Below, in pieces: positions 1-7,789 of a DNA stretch of 41,113 nucleotides (positions are counted from its first letter, which is position 1; the number at the start of each line of letters is the position of its first letter). Position numbers and translations under genes: made by a program. Under the pieces are notes generated by a model. It was given only the letters and a program-made list of their open reading frames with translations. It ran no database searches and had not been told where the DNA came from. The DNA comes from Candidatus Sumerlaeota bacterium (lineage in GTDB: Bacteria > Sumerlaeota > Sumerlaeia > JADFCT01). Location of the stretch: NCBI GenBank assembly GCA_026398575.1, contig JAPLSP010000637.1, forward strand, positions 1 to 41,113, written 5' to 3'.

Positions 1-97
1 CTCGCGGGACGGGCAGGCTTTTTGATCGCGCTTATCTGATTATACCGCGTCTTGGGCGCTGCGGCAGGGATATAGGATGAACTGAGAAGGAATGATT

Positions 98-1768
98 ATG
101 GCAAAAGCAGAAAAGAATGAGACGGGCATTGGCTTCGAGGATACCCTCTGGGCCGCCGCAGACAAGTTGCGCGGCACGGTGGACGCCGCCGAATATAAGC
201 ACGTCGTCCTCGGATTCCTTTTCCTCAAGTATGTGTCTGACGCTTTTGAATCACGGCGCGAGGCGCTCAAGGCTGAACTCGAAGCGCAAAAGATCAAAGG
301 CAAACAACTCGAACTCCTTCTGGAAAGCCGCGATGAATATACCGCCGAGCGGGTCTTCTGGGTGCCGCCCGAATCGCGCTGGGCCAATCTGCGCGCCCAA
401 GCCCGCCAGCCCAATATCGCTTCGCTCATTGATGACGCCATCCTTGCGGTCGAACGCGATAACCCTAATCTCAAAGGCAAACTCCCGCGCGACTACGCCC
501 GCAGGGGCATCCCGCCCGAAAAACTCGGCGGCCTGATAGACATGATTTCCGATATCGGCTTTCATGGTGACCGCGCCAAGGCACGGGATACGCTGGGGCG
601 CGTCTATGAATACTTCCTTGGCAAGTTCGCCGCCGCCGAAGGCAAGCTCGGCGGAGAGTTCTATACGCCACGAGGCGTCGTGCGGCTGCTTGTCGAGATG
701 CTCGAACCCTACAACGGGCGCGTCTATGACCCCTGCTGTGGTTCGGGCGGCATGTTCGTGCAGTCCGAGAAGTTCGCCGAAGCCCACGGCGGACAGAAGA
801 CCGACATTTCCATCTTCGGCCAGGAATCCAACCCGATGACCTGGCGGCTGGCGCACATGAACCTTGCCATTCGCGGCATCGAGGCCAACCTGGGGCAGCA
901 ACAGGCGGACACCTTCCTGCGCGACCTGCATCCGGATCTGAAGGCCGACTACATCCTCGCCAATCCGCCCTTTAATGTCAGCGACTGGTCGGGACAGCTC
1001 CTGCGCGGCGACCGGCGCTGGACCTATGGCGACCCGCCCGTCGGCAATGCCAACTACGCCTGGATTCAGCATTTCATCCACCATATAGCCCCGCCCAATG
1101 GTCGCGGCGGCGGCGTGGCCGGATTCGTCATGGCCAACGGCTCGCTCTCCAGCAACAGCAGCGGCGAAGGCGAAATCCGGCGGCGCATTATTGAGGCCGA
1201 TCTGGTGGACTGCATCGTCGCCCTTCCCGCGCAGCTCTTCTACACCACTGGCATTCCCGTTTGTCTTTGGTTCCTGACGCGCGACAAGACAGGAAAGAAT
1301 CTCAGACACGGTGCGCCAGGGCGACCCGAAGGGCGCAAAGGCGAAACCCTATTCATAGACGCGCGCAAAATGGGAACGCTTGAAACCCGAACGCTGCGCG
1401 TGCTGTCAGGCGATGTCGAGGGCGATCCGCCGCCCGATTCCGACACCGGCCGCATTGTATATGCCTTTCGCCGCTGGCGCGGAGAGCCCAAGCCCGCCGT
1501 GTGGAATGAAAAGAAGCACGGCCCCTGGGCTTACGCCGATGTCCCCGGCTTCTGCAAGGCTGCAACGCTTGCCGAGATTGAAAAGAACAGCTTTGTTTTG
1601 ACTCCCGGACGCTACGTCGGAGCGGAAGAAATAGAGGACGACAGCGAGCCATTCGAGGTGAAGTATCCACGGCTGCTGGCGGAGTTGGAGGAGCAGTTCG
1701 CGGAGGGGGAGAAGCTGACGAAGGGGATTCGGAAGAAGATGAAGGGGCTGGGCAATGGCAATATCTAA
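98..1768 (+). CDS. hsdM: Type I restriction-modification system, DNA methyltransferase subunit M
   Basis: Modification subunit of a type I R-M complex: it transfers a methyl group from S-adenosylmethionine to adenine at the site chosen by HsdS, and is also needed for restriction by HsdR. The N-terminal helical HsdM_N domain covers roughly residues 10-150. The N6-adenine methylase core follows, with motif I (DPCCGSGG, near residue 211) and catalytic motif IV (NPPF, near residue 289). The length, about 556 residues, is normal. An ATG also lies at 92, but AGAAGG at 85-90 is only one base from it and sits 7 bases before the ATG at 98, so I prefer 98. The 3' end overlaps hsdS by 14 nt. The 91 bases before the gene show no convincing promoter. 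Confidence 0.95.
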   Translation: MAKAEKNETGIGFEDTLWAAADKLRGTVDAAEYKHVVLGFLFLKYVSDAFESRREALKAELEAQKIKGKQLELLLESRDEYTAERVFWVPPESRWANLRAQARQPNIASLIDDAILAVERDNPNLKGKLPRDYARRGIPPEKLGGLIDMISDIGFHGDRAKARDTLGRVYEYFLGKFAAAEGKLGGEFYTPRGVVRLLVEMLEPYNGRVYDPCCGSGGMFVQSEKFAEAHGGQKTDISIFGQESNPMTWRLAHMNLAIRGIEANLGQQQADTFLRDLHPDLKADYILANPPFNVSDWSGQLLRGDRRWTYGDPPVGNANYAWIQHFIHHIAPPNGRGGGVAGFVMANGSLSSNSSGEGEIRRRIIEADLVDCIVALPAQLFYTTGIPVCLWFLTRDKTGKNLRHGAPGRPEGRKGETLFIDARKMGTLETRTLRVLSGDVEGDPPPDSDTGRIVYAFRRWRGEPKPAVWNEKKHGPWAYADVPGFCKAATLAEIEKNSFVLTPGRYVGAEEIEDDSEPFEVKYPRLLAELEEQFAEGEKLTKGIRKKMKGLGNGNI

Positions 1769-3080
1769 AAGTATCCCATTCAAAGATCTCTTCGCAGTTC
1801 CGCTCAGAAACGGCTTGACGAGGCCGAAAGCCATTCGTGGTATCGGCGTCAGAATGGTCAACATGGGCGAGATATTCGCACACGACAGAATTCGTGCGAT
1901 TCAGATGGATCGGGTGCTCCTTGATGATCGGGAGCAAGAGAACTACTTGCTTGAGCCTGGCGACTTGCTATTCGCCCGTCAGTCATTGGTTCTTTCTGGA
2001 GCGGGAAAGTGTTCAATCCTTCTGGAGAGAGATGAGCCTGTGACTTTTGAGTCGCACATCATCCGGGCCCGTCTGGATAAGAATGTTGCTGACCCATTGT
2101 TTTACTTTTATCTCTTTCGTTCTAAGGCCGGAAGGAATTTGATCGAGAGCATAGTCGAGCAGGTCGCTGCAGCTGGGATACGTGGAAGTGACCTTGCAAA
2201 TATATCTGTTCCCAAACCATCTCTCCCTGAACAACGCACCATTGCGGGTGTGCTGGGGGCGCTGGACGACAAGATCGAGTTGAACCGGCGGACGAGCCGG
2301 ACGCTGGAGAAGTTGGCGAGGGCGATCTTCCGCGCGTGGTTCGTGGACTTCGAGCCGGTCAAGGCCAAGGCCGCCGGCGCCCGCTCCTTCCCCGGCATGC
2401 CCCAAGAAGCCTTCGACGCCCTCCCCACCCGCCTCGTCCCCTCCGAACTCGGCCCTATCCCAGAAGAATGGGAGATTCGCACTATTGGCGAAATGGTCGA
2501 GGGCATATATGATGGCCCTCATGCAACCCCGCCCGAATCAGATACAGGGCCCATATTCTTGGGCATTAAGAACCTAGCAGGTTCATATTTGGATCTTTCT
2601 GAATTGCGATACATCAGTGAAGAGAATTGGATAAAGTGGACTCGAAGAGTAGTACCTAAGTCTGGAGATATCGTCTTCAGCTATGAGGCAACTCTTGGCT
2701 TCTTCGCTTTGATTCCCTCAGGAATTCGATGCTGTCTTGGAAGGCGTTTGGCATTAGTGCGGCCGCGTAGCACAAATGGCTTTGGCAACTTCTGGTTTCA
2801 TCAATTCATTGGTGATTCATTTCAACAGTATTTGATTTCACACTCTATCCATGGCTCAACAGTAGATCGTACTCCGCTCAAAGATTTCCCAAATTATCTG
2901 GTATTAAATCCACCTGGTATCATAAAGTCTGAATTTGAATCGAAAGCCATTTCATTATGGTCAAAAATTCATGCAAGCCAAGCTGAATCCAGAAAGCTCG
3001 CCGCTCTTCGCGAATACCTTCTGCCCAAGCTTCTGAGCGGAGCGGTTCATGCAGACGCGGCAAAGAGATTATTTTGCTGA
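1755..3080 (+). CDS. hsdS: Type I restriction-modification system, specificity subunit S
   Basis: Recognises the bipartite DNA target for the HsdM/HsdR complex. The protein has the usual layout: target recognition domain 1 (about residues 1-155); a central conserved helical spacer containing [19 protein letters not shown] and AWFVDFEPV (about 156-205); recognition domain 2 starting at LGPIPEEWE (about 232-410); and a terminal helix with [11 protein letters not shown]. The DNA for recognition domain 2 (about 2500-3000) is visibly more AT-rich than its surroundings, as expected where these domains are exchanged between strains. The gene overlaps hsdM by 14 nt, so translation is probably coupled. 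The final residues after LLSG ([12 protein letters not shown]) differ from the commoner GEVRV ending, which appears instead in an orphan fragment at 5325-5408. Confidence 0.93.
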   Translation: MAISKSIPFKDLFAVPLRNGLTRPKAIRGIGVRMVNMGEIFAHDRIRAIQMDRVLLDDREQENYLLEPGDLLFARQSLVLSGAGKCSILLERDEPVTFESHIIRARLDKNVADPLFYFYLFRSKAGRNLIESIVEQVAAAGIRGSDLANISVPKPSLPEQRTIAGVLGALDDKIELNRRTSRTLEKLARAIFRAWFVDFEPVKAKAAGARSFPGMPQEAFDALPTRLVPSELGPIPEEWEIRTIGEMVEGIYDGPHATPPESDTGPIFLGIKNLAGSYLDLSELRYISEENWIKWTRRVVPKSGDIVFSYEATLGFFALIPSGIRCCLGRRLALVRPRSTNGFGNFWFHQFIGDSFQQYLISHSIHGSTVDRTPLKDFPNYLVLNPPGIIKSEFESKAISLWSKIHASQAESRKLAALREYLLPKLLSGAVHADAAKRLFC

Positions 3081-3212
3081 AGCCTACGAAACAGCATTGC
3101 GCCACGCGCCTTTTTGGGGAAATCTCTTTGCTGGAAAACATTGCGTGCCGCCGCGTTGGCGCCTAAATTAATCCTTGGAAAGATCGGCCAAGCCTGAAGA
3201 GAGGATGCTTCA

Positions 3213-4472
3213 ATGACCAAGAACCAGACAGAGACCCGGGGGAGGGACGAGCGTTCATCTCCTGCGCGGATAGAAAACTTGCGAGTACAAAACTACCGTG
3301 CCTTGCAGGACGTGGAGTTTAAGGAAATCACACCGCTGATGGTGTTGCTCGGCCCCAATGGAAGTGGCAAGTCCACGGTCTTCGATGTTTTCAACTTCCT
3401 GTCCGAATGCTTTCTGTTTGGGCTGCGACACGCGTGGGACCGGCGCGGTCGTGCGCGGGAGTTGAAGACGCGAGGCCAGGATGGCCCCGTGGTGATTGAG
3501 ATCAAGTACCGGGAACTCCCGAATCAGCCGATTATCACCTATCATCTCGCCATTGACGAAGGGGCGAAAGGACCGTTTGTCGCCGAGGAATGGCTGCAAT
3601 GGCGCAGAGGCAAGCAAGTTGGAAGACCATTCCGGTTTCTGGACTACAAGCAAGGACAAGGACGAGCCGCGAGTGGCGAAATGCCGGACGAGCAAGACCA
3701 GCGCATCGAGACGCCGCTACGTTCGCCGGACCTGATCGCGGTAAATACTTTGGGACAGTTTGCCGAGCATCCACGCGTGGCCGCGCTGCGTGAATTCATC
3801 ACGGATTGGTACGTGTCGTATCTGTCCATCGAGGATACGCGCAGCCAGCCGGAGGCCGGCCCGCAGGAGCGGCTAAGCAAAACCGGAGACAACCTGGCCA
3901 ACGTAATACAGTATTTGAAGGAACAGCATCCCAAACATTTGGCGCGGATTTTTGAGACGCTGCGCAAGCGGGTACCCCGCTTGGAACGGGTTGAGGCCGA
4001 GCCAATGCAGGATGGCCGGTTGCTGCTTCAAATCAAGGACGCTCCATTCGAGCGGCCCATTCTGTCACGGTATGCATCGGACGGGACCTTGAAGATGCTC
4101 TCCTATTTGGTCGTGCTGATGGATCCCGAGCCGCCGCAGTTCATTGGCATCGAAGAGCCGGAGAATTTTCTCCACCCTCGCCTGCTGCCTGAGCTTGCCG
4201 AGGAATGCCGCGCCGCTTCGGACAACTCGCAGTTGCTGGTGACCACGCACTCGCCGTTTTTCCTCAACGGCATTAGGCCCGAAGAAGTCCGGGTGATATA
4301 CCGGGATGAGCAGGGATACAGTCAGGCCAAGCGAGCGGTTGACCTGCAAGGCATTCCGGAATTCGTGGCTGCTGGCGCCTCGATGGGGCACCTCTGGCTG
4401 GAAGGCCGGTTTGGAATCGGGGATCCGCTGGTCAATTCAGGCGCTCCGAACAGACAGGAGAGAGCGCGATGA
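3213..4472 (+). CDS. AAA15/AAA_21-family ATPase (OLD/RecF-like), defence-associated
   Basis: Predicted ABC/SMC-type ATPase of the single-gene OLD/RecF-like group. Visible motifs are the N-terminal strand [12 protein letters not shown], Walker [10 protein letters not shown] near residue 46, the Walker B/signature region [12 protein letters not shown] near residue 310, and the H-loop TTHSPFF near residue 345. About 419 residues, typical for a stand-alone ATPase without its own Toprim nuclease domain. AGAGAGG about 8 nt upstream supports the start. The stop overlaps the start of the DUF4276 gene as ATGA. In comparable two-gene systems (known examples: OLD-type, PARIS, AbiL) an AAA ATPase senses infection and controls a Toprim-like partner. 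That role here is inferred from family and location between R-M genes. Confidence 0.85.
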   Translation: MTKNQTETRGRDERSSPARIENLRVQNYRALQDVEFKEITPLMVLLGPNGSGKSTVFDVFNFLSECFLFGLRHAWDRRGRARELKTRGQDGPVVIEIKYRELPNQPIITYHLAIDEGAKGPFVAEEWLQWRRGKQVGRPFRFLDYKQGQGRAASGEMPDEQDQRIETPLRSPDLIAVNTLGQFAEHPRVAALREFITDWYVSYLSIEDTRSQPEAGPQERLSKTGDNLANVIQYLKEQHPKHLARIFETLRKRVPRLERVEAEPMQDGRLLLQIKDAPFERPILSRYASDGTLKMLSYLVVLMDPEPPQFIGIEEPENFLHPRLLPELAEECRAASDNSQLLVTTHSPFFLNGIRPEEVRVIYRDEQGYSQAKRAVDLQGIPEFVAAGASMGHLWLEGRFGIGDPLVNSGAPNRQERAR

Positions 4473-5086
4473 CCATATCGCACATAGAAGTGCTTGTTGA
4501 GGAGCCTTCGATGGAGGCCGCGTTGCGCATACTGCTGCCTCGCCTGCTCGGAGAGCTAACTTTCGGGATTTATTCATACCAGTGCAAAACTAACCTGCTT
4601 GAAAAGTTGCCGGAGCGATTGCGTGGGTATCGTTCATGGTTACCCAAGGACTGGCGGATTGTTGTCATAATGGATCGCGATGATGACGATTGCTGCGCCT
4701 TGAAACAAAGGATGGAGAAGATTTCGTCCGATGCGGGGTTTGTCACAAGAGCGACCGCCAAGAGCGCTTCATACTGCGTCGTCAATCGGCTGGCCATTGA
4801 AGAGCTTGAGGCCTGGTACTTTGGCGATTGGCAGGCAGTGCGCCTGGCCTATCCAAGAGTTCCCGAGACGATTCCTCAAAAAGCCCCTTTTCGCGACCCA
4901 GACGCAATCCGGGGCGGTACCTGGGAGGCATTCGAACGAGTACTGAAAAATGCTGGCTATTGCAGGAATGGCCTCCGAAAGATCGAGGCTGCTCGCACGG
5001 TGGCGGAGCACTGGAATATCGAGGCGAATACTTCGTGCAGTTTTCAGGTTTTTCGCGACGTCTTGCGGGAAATGGTGGCGCAATGA
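4469..5086 (+). CDS. DUF4276 family protein, Toprim-like partner of the upstream ATPase
   Basis: Small acidic-motif protein that I assign to DUF4276 from its pattern. The N-terminal strand ends in VLVEEPS (Glu11/Glu12), followed by a DxD cluster [10 protein letters not shown] (Asp69-Asp74), then the family-typical [13 protein letters not shown] (around residues 108-120). A conserved Glu followed by DxD is the layout of Toprim metal-binding folds, so a nuclease-like activity is plausible but unproven. Translation is coupled to the ATPase gene by an ATGA overlap (4469-4472), which argues for a stoichiometric two-component module. I do not recognise a named defence system with this exact pair. 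PARIS AriB and AbiLii are analogous Toprim-like partners but belong to other families. Confidence 0.78.
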   Translation: MTISHIEVLVEEPSMEAALRILLPRLLGELTFGIYSYQCKTNLLEKLPERLRGYRSWLPKDWRIVVIMDRDDDDCCALKQRMEKISSDAGFVTRATAKSASYCVVNRLAIEELEAWYFGDWQAVRLAYPRVPETIPQKAPFRDPDAIRGGTWEAFERVLKNAGYCRNGLRKIEAARTVAEHWNIEANTSCSFQVFRDVLREMVAQ

Positions 5087-5324
5087 ACGAGGGCAACGTT
5101 CTTTTTTGAGACGCACCAGGAGACTGAAGGAAAGACCGCAGGGAAGCATGGATGAAATGGCATCAATGTTGGGGGCATTGCGTGGATGTGGATTGAGCGG
5201 ATGCGGAGGACTAGGTGGAGACGTCTGCGAGGGCGGCTTGCGTGTTAGTGCACAGACAGAAAGGGAACTCGCACGGGACGAACACGGACAGACATGGACG
5301 AGCAAGGAGCAAGCACAGATAACA
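5087..5324 (+). other. Non-coding gap with a short period-10 tract
   Basis: No gene is evident between the DUF4276 stop and the orphan HsdS tail. Bases 5271-5310 form four loose 10-mers around a gacacggacg consensus. Similar purine-rich short-period tracts follow the fucosidase gene and precede the helicase gene. Open frames through here carry no recognisable protein. Confidence 0.5.
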
Positions 5325-5408
5325 CTCTGCAACTATCTCCTTTCCAAACTCTTGAGCGGCGAAGTACGCGTGGCTGAAGCGGAAAAGATCGCCAGGAGGG
5401 CCGGGTAA
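5325..5408 (+). pseudogene. Orphan C-terminal tail of an HsdS specificity subunit
   Basis: This reading frame ends in LLSKLLSGEVRVAEAEKIA before a TAA at 5406-5408. It matches the canonical terminal helix of HsdS ([12 protein letters not shown]) better than the end of the intact hsdS upstream does. Only about 27 codons are recognisable; nothing upstream in frame resembles a recognition domain. The stop codon directly abuts the darT ATG at 5409, and AGGAGGG at 5394-5400, inside this fragment, serves as the darT ribosome-binding site. The simplest reading is that an older hsdS ended here next to darT, and that the present hsdS end plus the ATPase/DUF4276 pair came in upstream. Confidence 0.65.
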
Positions 5409-6068
5409 ATGCCACAATCCTCTTCTAACACGCCGCCGATCCCGACGCCGATCTATCGGATGGCGCATATTGATAACCTGCCGACTCTTCTGGAGCGCAA
5501 TGCCTTGCACGCGCCGAACCACTTGCCGCATGATGGCTTGCCTTACGTTGGCATTCACTCGGCGCAGACGCAGGCGGATCGAGGCACAAAGCCGGTTCCG
5601 TGCGGGCCGGGCGGGATCATTTCGGATTATGTGGGCTTTTATTTCGGGACGCGCTCGCCCATGCTATATCGCATACATACGGGGCACGGCGTCACACAGG
5701 TTGACCAGTCGAGCATCGTGTACCTGGTATCGAGCGCTCAGGCGGCGCAGGCGGCGGGGCTTGGGTTTGTGTTTTACGACGGGCACTCGCTCGCGGCTTT
5801 CTCGGAAGCGTTTGCAGACCTTGGCCGGTTGGACGCGGTTGACTGGACGGCGGTGAATCTTACATACTGGAACGACACGCCCGATGACATGGATCGTCAA
5901 CGCCGCAAACAGGCGGAATTCCTTGTGCATCGTTCGATGCCGTGGCGGCTAATCGAGCGAATCGGAGTCTGCAACAGCAGGGCGCGGGCCAGAGTAGCCG
6001 CGGCGCTGGCCGCGCGTCCCGAGCGGCATCAGCCGGTGATTTCGGTCGAGAGTTCTTGGTATTACTGA
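5409..6068 (+). CDS. darT: DarT ssDNA thymidine ADP-ribosyltransferase toxin (DUF4433)
   Basis: Toxin of the DarTG system: the family transfers ADP-ribose from NAD+ to thymidine in single-stranded DNA, blocking replication, and DarTG systems are known to stop phage. Family landmarks are the start PIYRMAHIDNL, the block DYVGFYFGTRSPMLY (Arg82), YDGHS (His125), and the motif RRKQAEFLV, whose Glu170 corresponds to the catalytic glutamate. The length of 219 residues is usual. The start at 5409 has a strong AGGAGGG ribosome-binding site 8 nt upstream. darG follows after 18 nt. The gene appears intact, so a functional antitoxin is expected. Confidence 0.93.
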   Translation: MPQSSSNTPPIPTPIYRMAHIDNLPTLLERNALHAPNHLPHDGLPYVGIHSAQTQADRGTKPVPCGPGGIISDYVGFYFGTRSPMLYRIHTGHGVTQVDQSSIVYLVSSAQAAQAAGLGFVFYDGHSLAAFSEAFADLGRLDAVDWTAVNLTYWNDTPDDMDRQRRKQAEFLVHRSMPWRLIERIGVCNSRARARVAAALAARPERHQPVISVESSWYY

Positions 6069-6086
6069 CGTGGAAAGGAATCCGAC

Positions 6087-7127
6087 ATGATTGAAAACAC
6101 GAAAGGCAACCTCCTGGAGGCCGACGCCGAGGCGTTGGTCAACACGGTGAACTGTGTGGGCTTCATGGGCAAGGGAATCGCGCTGCAGTTCAAGCAGGCA
6201 TTTCCAGATAATTTTAAAGCCTACCAGCAGGCATGCGCCCGTGGGGAAGTGCGACCGGGGCGAATGTTCGTCCATGAGACCGGCAGTTTCCACAATCCGA
6301 AATATATTATTAATTTTCCAACGAAGCGGCACTGGCGCGGCAACTCGCTCATGGAGGATATTGACGCGGGCTTGAACGCGCTGGTGGAAGAAATCAAAAC
6401 CCGGAACATTCGTTCGATCGCGGCGCCGCCTCTGGGGTGCGGCAATGGCGGGCTTGATTGGGCGGATGTGCGTCCGAGGATTGAGCGGGCATTGGCCGCG
6501 ATACCGGGATTACAGACACTGTTATATGAACCCGCAGGCGCCCCACCGGCGGCGGCGATGCCGGTTCGCACAGAGCGGCCAAAGATGACGGAGGCCCGAG
6601 CGCTATTCGTGAAACTGATGGAGCGATACACCGTGCTGGCGTACCGGCTGACGCTGCTGGAAATTCAAAAGTTGGCATACTTTCTTCAGGAAGCAGGGCA
6701 ACCGCTCAGACTGAAATACGAGCCGGGTTTCTACGGACCCTATGCGACCAACCTGAATAAGGTTCTCGAGCGGATAGAGGGACATTTTACGCGCGGCTAC
6801 GGCGATAGCCAGAAGCCAGATGTGGAGATTGAACTATTGGAAGGCGCCGTTGAAGAGGCGGAAACGTTCCTTGCAGGAAAAACCGAGGAGAGGGCGCGGC
6901 TGGAGCATGTGTCGCGCCTGATCGAAGGTTTCGAAACACCCTACGGGATGGAATTGCTATCGTCGGCGCATTGGGTGGCGACGCATGGGGACCCGAAGGC
7001 CACGATACCGACAGAAGGTGTGGCGGCAGTACACGCATGGAACAATCGAAAGGCGCGCATGTTCTCAGCCGCACACATAGAGACAGCCTGGACCCGATTG
7101 CAGGAACTTGGGTGGATCGCACAGTGA
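6087..7127 (+). CDS. darG: DarG antitoxin: DNA ADP-ribosylglycohydrolase macrodomain plus toxin-binding C-terminal domain
   Basis: Antidote to DarT. The N-terminal macrodomain (about residues 1-150) removes ADP-ribose from DNA. It shows the ADP-ribose-binding segments IENTKGNLLEADAEALVNT, NCVGFMGKGIALQFK and APPLGCGNGGLDW, all characteristic of DarG. The C-terminal part (about 170-346) contains IQKLAYFLQEAG and FYGPYATNLNKVLE, a pattern resembling the SocA/Panacea-type antitoxin fold. That fits the second, direct toxin-neutralising role described for longer DarG proteins. Its 346 residues resemble the two-domain form rather than a bare macrodomain. AAAGGA precedes the start. The stop overlaps the probable GTG start of hsdR (GTGA, 7124-7127), tying antitoxin translation to the restriction subunit. 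Confidence 0.92.
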   Translation: MIENTKGNLLEADAEALVNTVNCVGFMGKGIALQFKQAFPDNFKAYQQACARGEVRPGRMFVHETGSFHNPKYIINFPTKRHWRGNSLMEDIDAGLNALVEEIKTRNIRSIAAPPLGCGNGGLDWADVRPRIERALAAIPGLQTLLYEPAGAPPAAAMPVRTERPKMTEARALFVKLMERYTVLAYRLTLLEIQKLAYFLQEAGQPLRLKYEPGFYGPYATNLNKVLERIEGHFTRGYGDSQKPDVEIELLEGAVEEAETFLAGKTEERARLEHVSRLIEGFETPYGMELLSSAHWVATHGDPKATIPTEGVAAVHAWNNRKARMFSAAHIETAWTRLQELGWIAQ

Positions 7128-7789
7128 CTTTTCACGAGTCCACGGTTGAGCAGGCGGCCATCGCGGACCTTGTTTCCTGCGGCTTTACGGCGATGGAAGG
7201 AACCGCTATTCCCGACGGGCAAGGCACGCTTGCTCTTGATCGAGTCAGTGCCGCTGTGCGCCGCCTCAATACAAGCCTGCCCAGCGACGCCGTCGAGCAA
7301 GTCCTGCGCACGATCCAGGCCCCACCGCATCCGACGCTCATCGAAAACAACCGCTGGCTGTATGGGCTGCTGACTAATGGCGTGGAGGTTGAATACCGCG
7401 ACCCGGCGACGGGCGAGATGCGGGGCGGGCGGGCGAGGCTGGTGGACTTTGAGAATCCCGCCAACAACGATTTTCTGGTCGTCCGTCAACTGACCGTGAC
7501 CGCGCCCAGCGGAAAACATATCCGCCCGGACCTGATCGTCTACATCAATGGCCTGCCGATTGCGGTGATTGAACTGAAGGACCCAACCGACGAAGCGGCG
7601 GACCTGGGGGCGGCGATTGACCAGCTCCAGCGGTACACGCGCGCCGCGCCGGACTTGTTCGTGCCCAATATGCTGCTGGTGGCCAGTGACGGGTTGCTGA
7701 CGCGCGTGGGGACGATCACGAGCGGGCGGCAGCGGTTCATGCCGTGGCGTCCAGCGACGGGGGCGGCGAGCCGACGCTTGAGGCACTGA
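7124..7789 (+). CDS. hsdR: Type I restriction subunit R, N-terminal part (nuclease domain), ends at a frameshift
   Basis: First piece of HsdR. The GTG at 7124 begins [15 protein letters not shown], matching normal HsdR N-termini, and overlaps the darG stop by 4 nt. The PD-(D/E)xK endonuclease core is intact: [11 protein letters not shown] followed by AVIELKDP. After RFMPWR the expected continuation is found only in the next frame, and this frame runs to a stop at 7789. Adding one G to the G5 run at 7759-7763 restores one frame that reads through to the motor domain. Authentic coding in this frame therefore ends near 7760. The remaining residues to 7789 are out-of-frame translation. Confidence 0.88.
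   Translation: MTFHESTVEQAAIADLVSCGFTAMEGTAIPDGQGTLALDRVSAAVRRLNTSLPSDAVEQVLRTIQAPPHPTLIENNRWLYGLLTNGVEVEYRDPATGEMRGGRARLVDFENPANNDFLVVRQLTVTAPSGKHIRPDLIVYINGLPIAVIELKDPTDEAADLGAAIDQLQRYTRAAPDLFVPNMLLVASDGLLTRVGTITSGRQRFMPWRPATGAASRRLRH

Noticed and set aside
4950..5324. Start of a 152-codon ORF before darT as a real gene
   Set aside because: Its first part lies inside the DUF4276 gene and the rest resembles nothing; only the final 27 codons match an HsdS tail.
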